Below are positions 59,690-64,000 of a stretch of 64,000 bases of DNA, one piece after another (the first letter of the stretch is position 1; every line of letters starts with the position of its first letter). The position numbers were made by a program, and so were the translations under genes. The DNA is from Isoperla grammatica (Eukaryota; Arthropoda; Insecta; Plecoptera; Perlodidae): assembly GCA_945910005.1 (NCBI GenBank), contig OX246738.1, forward strand, positions 20,727,686 to 20,791,685, given 5' to 3'. The notes beneath the pieces are model-generated. The model did no database searches and had not been told where the DNA came from. It saw only the letters and a program-made list of their open reading frames with translations.

Positions 59690-62600
59690 TATTGTTATGT
59701 CTCGTAAATTAAAATAAAATTATTGAATACATAGGCTCAATTATATAATGGAGTCGTATTGAGAAAATTAAAATAATAGTATTATTAATTTTGAATGTCC
59801 ATAAACAACATAATGAACATAAACAAGTAAATATGTACTTCCGGTTAGTAACGTGTGAATGAATACACAACATTGTAATAAATGTAAATCATACATATTT
59901 CCTTTATTTAATATGTAAACTCATGTTACGATAGGTAATGTGTGCGTTCCTTAAGATGACTAACTAATGTAAATACATGTGTGTACTCTCGACGGAATAC
60001 ACCAGAACATGTATTTCACTTAATAGTTTAAAAACTCTTAATGCGGCTCGTCATAAACAATTGAAAAAGAGAAAGAAAGTGCGGGGTTGGGGCAAGTATC
60101 ACCCATCTACGAATATCAGTAACTACTCAACGTAACGTATTCAGCCTTGATTATGAATACAATACAAGAAGATGGCCACATGAACATGATGAGAGTAAAT
60201 GGATGTGAGAAATTCATTACAACATGCACCCTATCTATAAATGTGTAGGCCCTTGAGCGAGGTGTGAAAATGATGTGTTTGGGTATGTCTTTGCTCAATC
60301 CTGTACTAAATTTCATTGAACGTCAATACAGTTCCAGATTTTTCATTTCAAAACTTTTTTTTATTTTAAAATCACATATTGTAATGGTGGTGTTTGGATA
60401 AATTGAGTAATTTTTAACAGTCGCGTGGAAACGATTTTGCAATCATAGTGTTGTTTGTTAGTAATGTTCACAACTTTCTTCGTTAATGTGTAACTTTACT
60501 TTTGCTAAGGCAATTTTCTGTACCATACGGTACTTCAAAATTATTCATGATTCCCCTGGCTCAACTTTTACCTGGCGTAAGTAGCTGCATGAAATCCTAG
60601 ACAGCATAAAATGAATAGTAAGACAATTATTTCACAAACAAGAAGTAACTGTGTATGTATGTAGAAGTATGCTGAGAAAAACAAGTGAAGTTGCATGCTG
60701 ATCCGGAAAGATAGGGTTTAAACTAGCTTTGTAATTAATGTATGCGCATAATCTAATTTGTAAGGAAAATAAAATATGAACTCATAAACATGATATCATA
60801 ATGTTGATGTAGTTGCCATCATATACGTTTCAACGGTTCTCAAAGGCGATCATATTAAATTAGTGCTTAGATTGCAATTTTCTTTTTCGCACAAGCTTTA
60901 TGTTTGCTATGTAACAAGCTTGATGAGCATCACAACATAATAACAAGATCACTTTCATCGTAAGGTAATATATTAGAGTGTGGTATCAGTAACGGTTTAT
61001 AATGGTTTTAGAACATTGGCAATTTTTAATAGAGATTCCGAGAGATGTAATTACATTTTTGCCATGAAAATAAGGAAAATTACTTTAATTCAATATGCCA
61101 ATTTACTGTTAGTAATAAGCATACACAATAAACGCAAACGTTAACATTTTTAGGTTGCAACGAATTGTGCCCCGTGCTAACGGTTAAAATCGCCACGTAC
61201 AAACACTTTCGTTTATTACATTATGACGAATCTTTTTTAAATGGCACGACGCAAACACTTTGCATATGTTTGTACTTCATCTCAATGTTCATATTGCGAC
61301 CCAACTGTATGAGCGACCACGGGCTCAGGTGAATTAATCATTTACGTTGGACGGGGTAAAGTCGAGTGCTTTTCAACCAACAAGTGACAACCACTTTCAT
61401 TGGGTAAGAAAGCCTTCGCTTTGTCTCAGTGAAGAAAATTAGCATAGACCATCGTTACGTCCTAATCCTGTAGACCAAGTAAAAGGAATGCCTGCCTTTT
61501 GAATAGAGATAGCTCAACGAGTCACCAAACTTTACGGGCATATTGTGAGCTGTTAAAGCTACGGAACGGAAAAACGAGATATAACCAAGGCTTTGTTATC
61601 GCACTCTTATCTTAATTAAACATCTGACAATTATTATTCTTTAAAGGGATTCTTGGTGCAGAGAATTTTGTTCTCGGTTTTTACCATGCTCATATTCCCG
61701 AGAAGATTTTTGTCGCTATTGCGGTAAAGGGGGAAGTTTTTATGTTAAAGTTGTGAATTGGCAAAATATCTTGAAAGTTTTTTCATCCAAATTTGCCACT
61801 TTGTTTAACACATCCCTACAGACGGCTGCAAGATTGCGTTATCTACATATGTTATGTAAGTAGGTTATATCCTATCCTCGCTTTTCAGTGAACCGTTTAT
61901 TTGCCGAACCTCAAAGTGGAAATTGGTCACGTCATTTTATATTTAGTTATTTGGTGGGCCTTCTTGTGTTAAAGCTGCTCTTTATGCACAAATAGTATTA
62001 TTTAACAATCATAATGCCATTTAAAACAACTGCACCCTTGCAAACACTTTCAAACAGTGGTAATAAATTCAACTTGTATAGTCGTATAGTATCTAAAAAC
62101 AACAACACGAACTACAAAACTTTGTGAAATCTTAGTATCACTGATTAGTGGAAATGTTGTCTACACATACATTATAAATCGTATATATGATTGTAACTAA
62201 AAACATTAATTTGATCATTTCTGATGTGTTGAAATCATGTCAATTGTTCGCCTTTTTAAATAATTCAAATTAATAAACAATATAAACAATTATTTAATAA
62301 TAATGTGCATGTTGAGTGCGTAGTAATAGTAAGTTAATAATTAGACATTATAGTATTTGTGAATGACTTTATACCTACTAATGCAAAGGATATCAGCAAA
62401 TGATATCTCTGCACGAACTATGGGAGAATGCATGGAGTAGCGTTTCCAAACAAACTCCCACCAATAAAACTTAAACACAGTTTTATTGACATTCCTTAGT
62501 TATATCGAGGATGACAAACCTATTGAAAAACATTTGGCAAATTATAGATGCATGGTTCTATTACTTAGAAATGTTCGTACAGTTCTTCTCATGGTGATCT

Positions 62601-63079
62601 GAAGCATATCATCACTAAAATTATCATATAACAGATCAAACAGGCACGTTGTTAAATTGGTTATTCACTTTTATTTAAAGTATGATCTTTGATCGTGCAT
62701 TTTTTTGCCAGTGATTCCATTACAATTCTAAACAAAGAACATCGATTTATAATAAAAAACAAGTTTATCGAAGATGACTTTATTAGATTGGGAAGCCAAA
62801 GCCTGTATGACCACGTGCGTGTTTTCTCGGATCTATCCAGAGAATACACAAACATCTCCGCTCTCATGAATAACGTAATTGAAAGAATGTTTCGTAAGGA
62901 TAATAAAACGTGTCCGCAGTTTCTCAATGGAAGAAATCCTTGAATCCACTGCTTGAGGCCTATTCTTAATTCCGTCCATGTCACACATATATTTTCTTTC
63001 GGTTTTGTTGCCCCATAAAGCCGATGTAAACAGGGCCGAGACTCGCCGACATTTGCTTATTCGGGTAATATTAGCAAAA
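59687..63079. other. Non-coding; one unassigned frame at about 62.69-62.94 kb
   Basis: Mostly AT-rich. The plus-strand frame at 62689-62943 has a mixed composition but opens only at TTG and overlaps equally long minus-strand frames, so none can be preferred. Confidence 0.4.
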
Positions 63080-63212
63080 TGTTGTATTATCCAGTGGGCG
63101 GTCGGGGTTGTGTGGCCTTGAGATGGTGGCGCCGCTCTGTCGGCGTTTGTCTGCACTATGACCTCTGTCCGGCTAGCTCTTCACTCTCACTCACTTTATC
63201 TAAGTAACGCGA

Positions 63213-63220
63213 CTTATTTA
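63213..63220 (-). promoter_or_regulatory. Candidate TATA box, minus strand
   Basis: The minus strand reads GCTATAAATAAG, a perfect TATA consensus in an otherwise CpG-rich island (about 63080-63270). An AGATAAAGTGAGTGAG start-site region lies about 25-30 bp downstream. No coding exon is recognised within the next 500 bp on that strand, so this is only a candidate. Confidence 0.3.
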
Positions 63221-64000
63221 TAGCGTCGCGGCGACTCGGCTTTCTCCGGCTTCTTAGCTTTCATCTTTCCACTAGCGTCTTCGTCTTAACAGTTAACATT
63301 TCTCTCACTCCCGTATACGTGTTTAAGGCGAACATAACTTGTGCTATGTAGGCCGCTTCGGAAAGCCTCTTAACATATAAAGTAGATCTGTAAAAATAAG
63401 CTCTTTGTTTCCACACGCATTTCCTGCTGTAAAGTGTGGATCACAAAAAGTTTACTGTATGAGGAGTGTTATGGTAGACATCTGGGATTCTTTGCTAAAA
63501 GGTTTTTAGTCAATCGAACAATAATGTTGTTTTTTCTGTTGATGGGCAACATTAGTTCTTCATCATTTTACAGTCGAATCCTAATTCAGATAAAAATTCA
63601 AAATCATTTAATAATTTAAATAATAGTAGCTAGCCATATTTTACAAATACAAAATAAAACGCTTAATTCGTGCAATTTATCTCGAATAATTGTATGCAAT
63701 TACTTTATGATGACGATAGCGTTTTCGTTTGTTCACTTCATAGTGCTCACAAACAAAACATGTGTAATTCAAAATGATCAAAATGTGAATTATTGAGCAC
63801 CATGCAGCCAAGTTTATATGTTTATGGAACACTGCTGGTGCTCAATTATTGTTTTATTTATGACGTTAGATTTACAAATGGTTTATTTTTTATGCTCCAC
63901 TGTTTTATATCCCTGAAACAAACGCTGCTTTCCACGTATACAATAACCGTAAAGTGTTATCATTAATCTTTACGTTAGACATTCAGTTTAGTACAGGGTG

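Noticed and set aside
62661..63156. Overlapping 84-107-codon frames on both strands
   Set aside because: Three frames compete, the plus-strand one opens at TTG and the 5'-most minus-strand one at GTG, and none has a recognisable motif.

Overview
The window is AT-rich invertebrate nuclear DNA with no complete host gene that I can support. It is almost entirely intergenic or intronic sequence carrying transposon debris, simple repeats and one large satellite array. The tRNA-derived SINEs, MITEs, hAT-type ends and the mdg3/Micropia-like flavour of the Ty3/Gypsy element fit a metazoan, most likely an arthropod. I cannot name the species.

The one clear gene set is a full-length, apparently intact Ty3/Gypsy LTR retrotransposon on the minus strand (26915-33742, 4-bp target duplication TATT). 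Its two 961-bp LTRs look identical throughout. It has a tRNA-Lys-type primer binding site, a polypurine tract, an open gag (427 codons) and an open pol (1045 codons, protease-RT-RNase H-integrase), and no env. The gag/pol junction holds a GGGAAAC slippery heptamer. Six bases further on is a perfect 8-bp stem whose loop can pair downstream as an H-type pseudoknot, and the stem contains an overlapping TAATG stop-start. This is a compact, testable recoding signal and the best find in the window.

Layout. 1-25 kb: non-coding DNA with a SINE at about 0.4 kb, MITEs near 3.0, 12.1, 19.1 and 23.0 kb, a 92-bp tandem repeat at 20.2 kb and a 180-bp direct duplication at 21.2 kb. 25.16-26.65 kb: a non-autonomous hAT-like element with an 8-bp target duplication. 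26.9-33.7 kb: the Gypsy element. 34-47 kb: SINE and LINE 3' ends, a foldback MITE at 40.0 kb, a hammerhead/Penelope-like fragment at 39.0 kb and several microsatellites. 47.99-51.61 kb: a 47-bp satellite array of about 77 units with a C/T dimorphism at its only CpG and signs of higher-order repetition. 51.6-64 kb: sparse repeats and two weak promoter candidates (59.1 and 63.2 kb).

Four dispersed SINE/LINE-like copies and one SINE share a 3' terminal stem-loop. One copy shows a compensatory base-pair change, which suggests mobilisation by one shared LINE reverse transcriptase. All homology statements come from motif recognition; no database search was possible.
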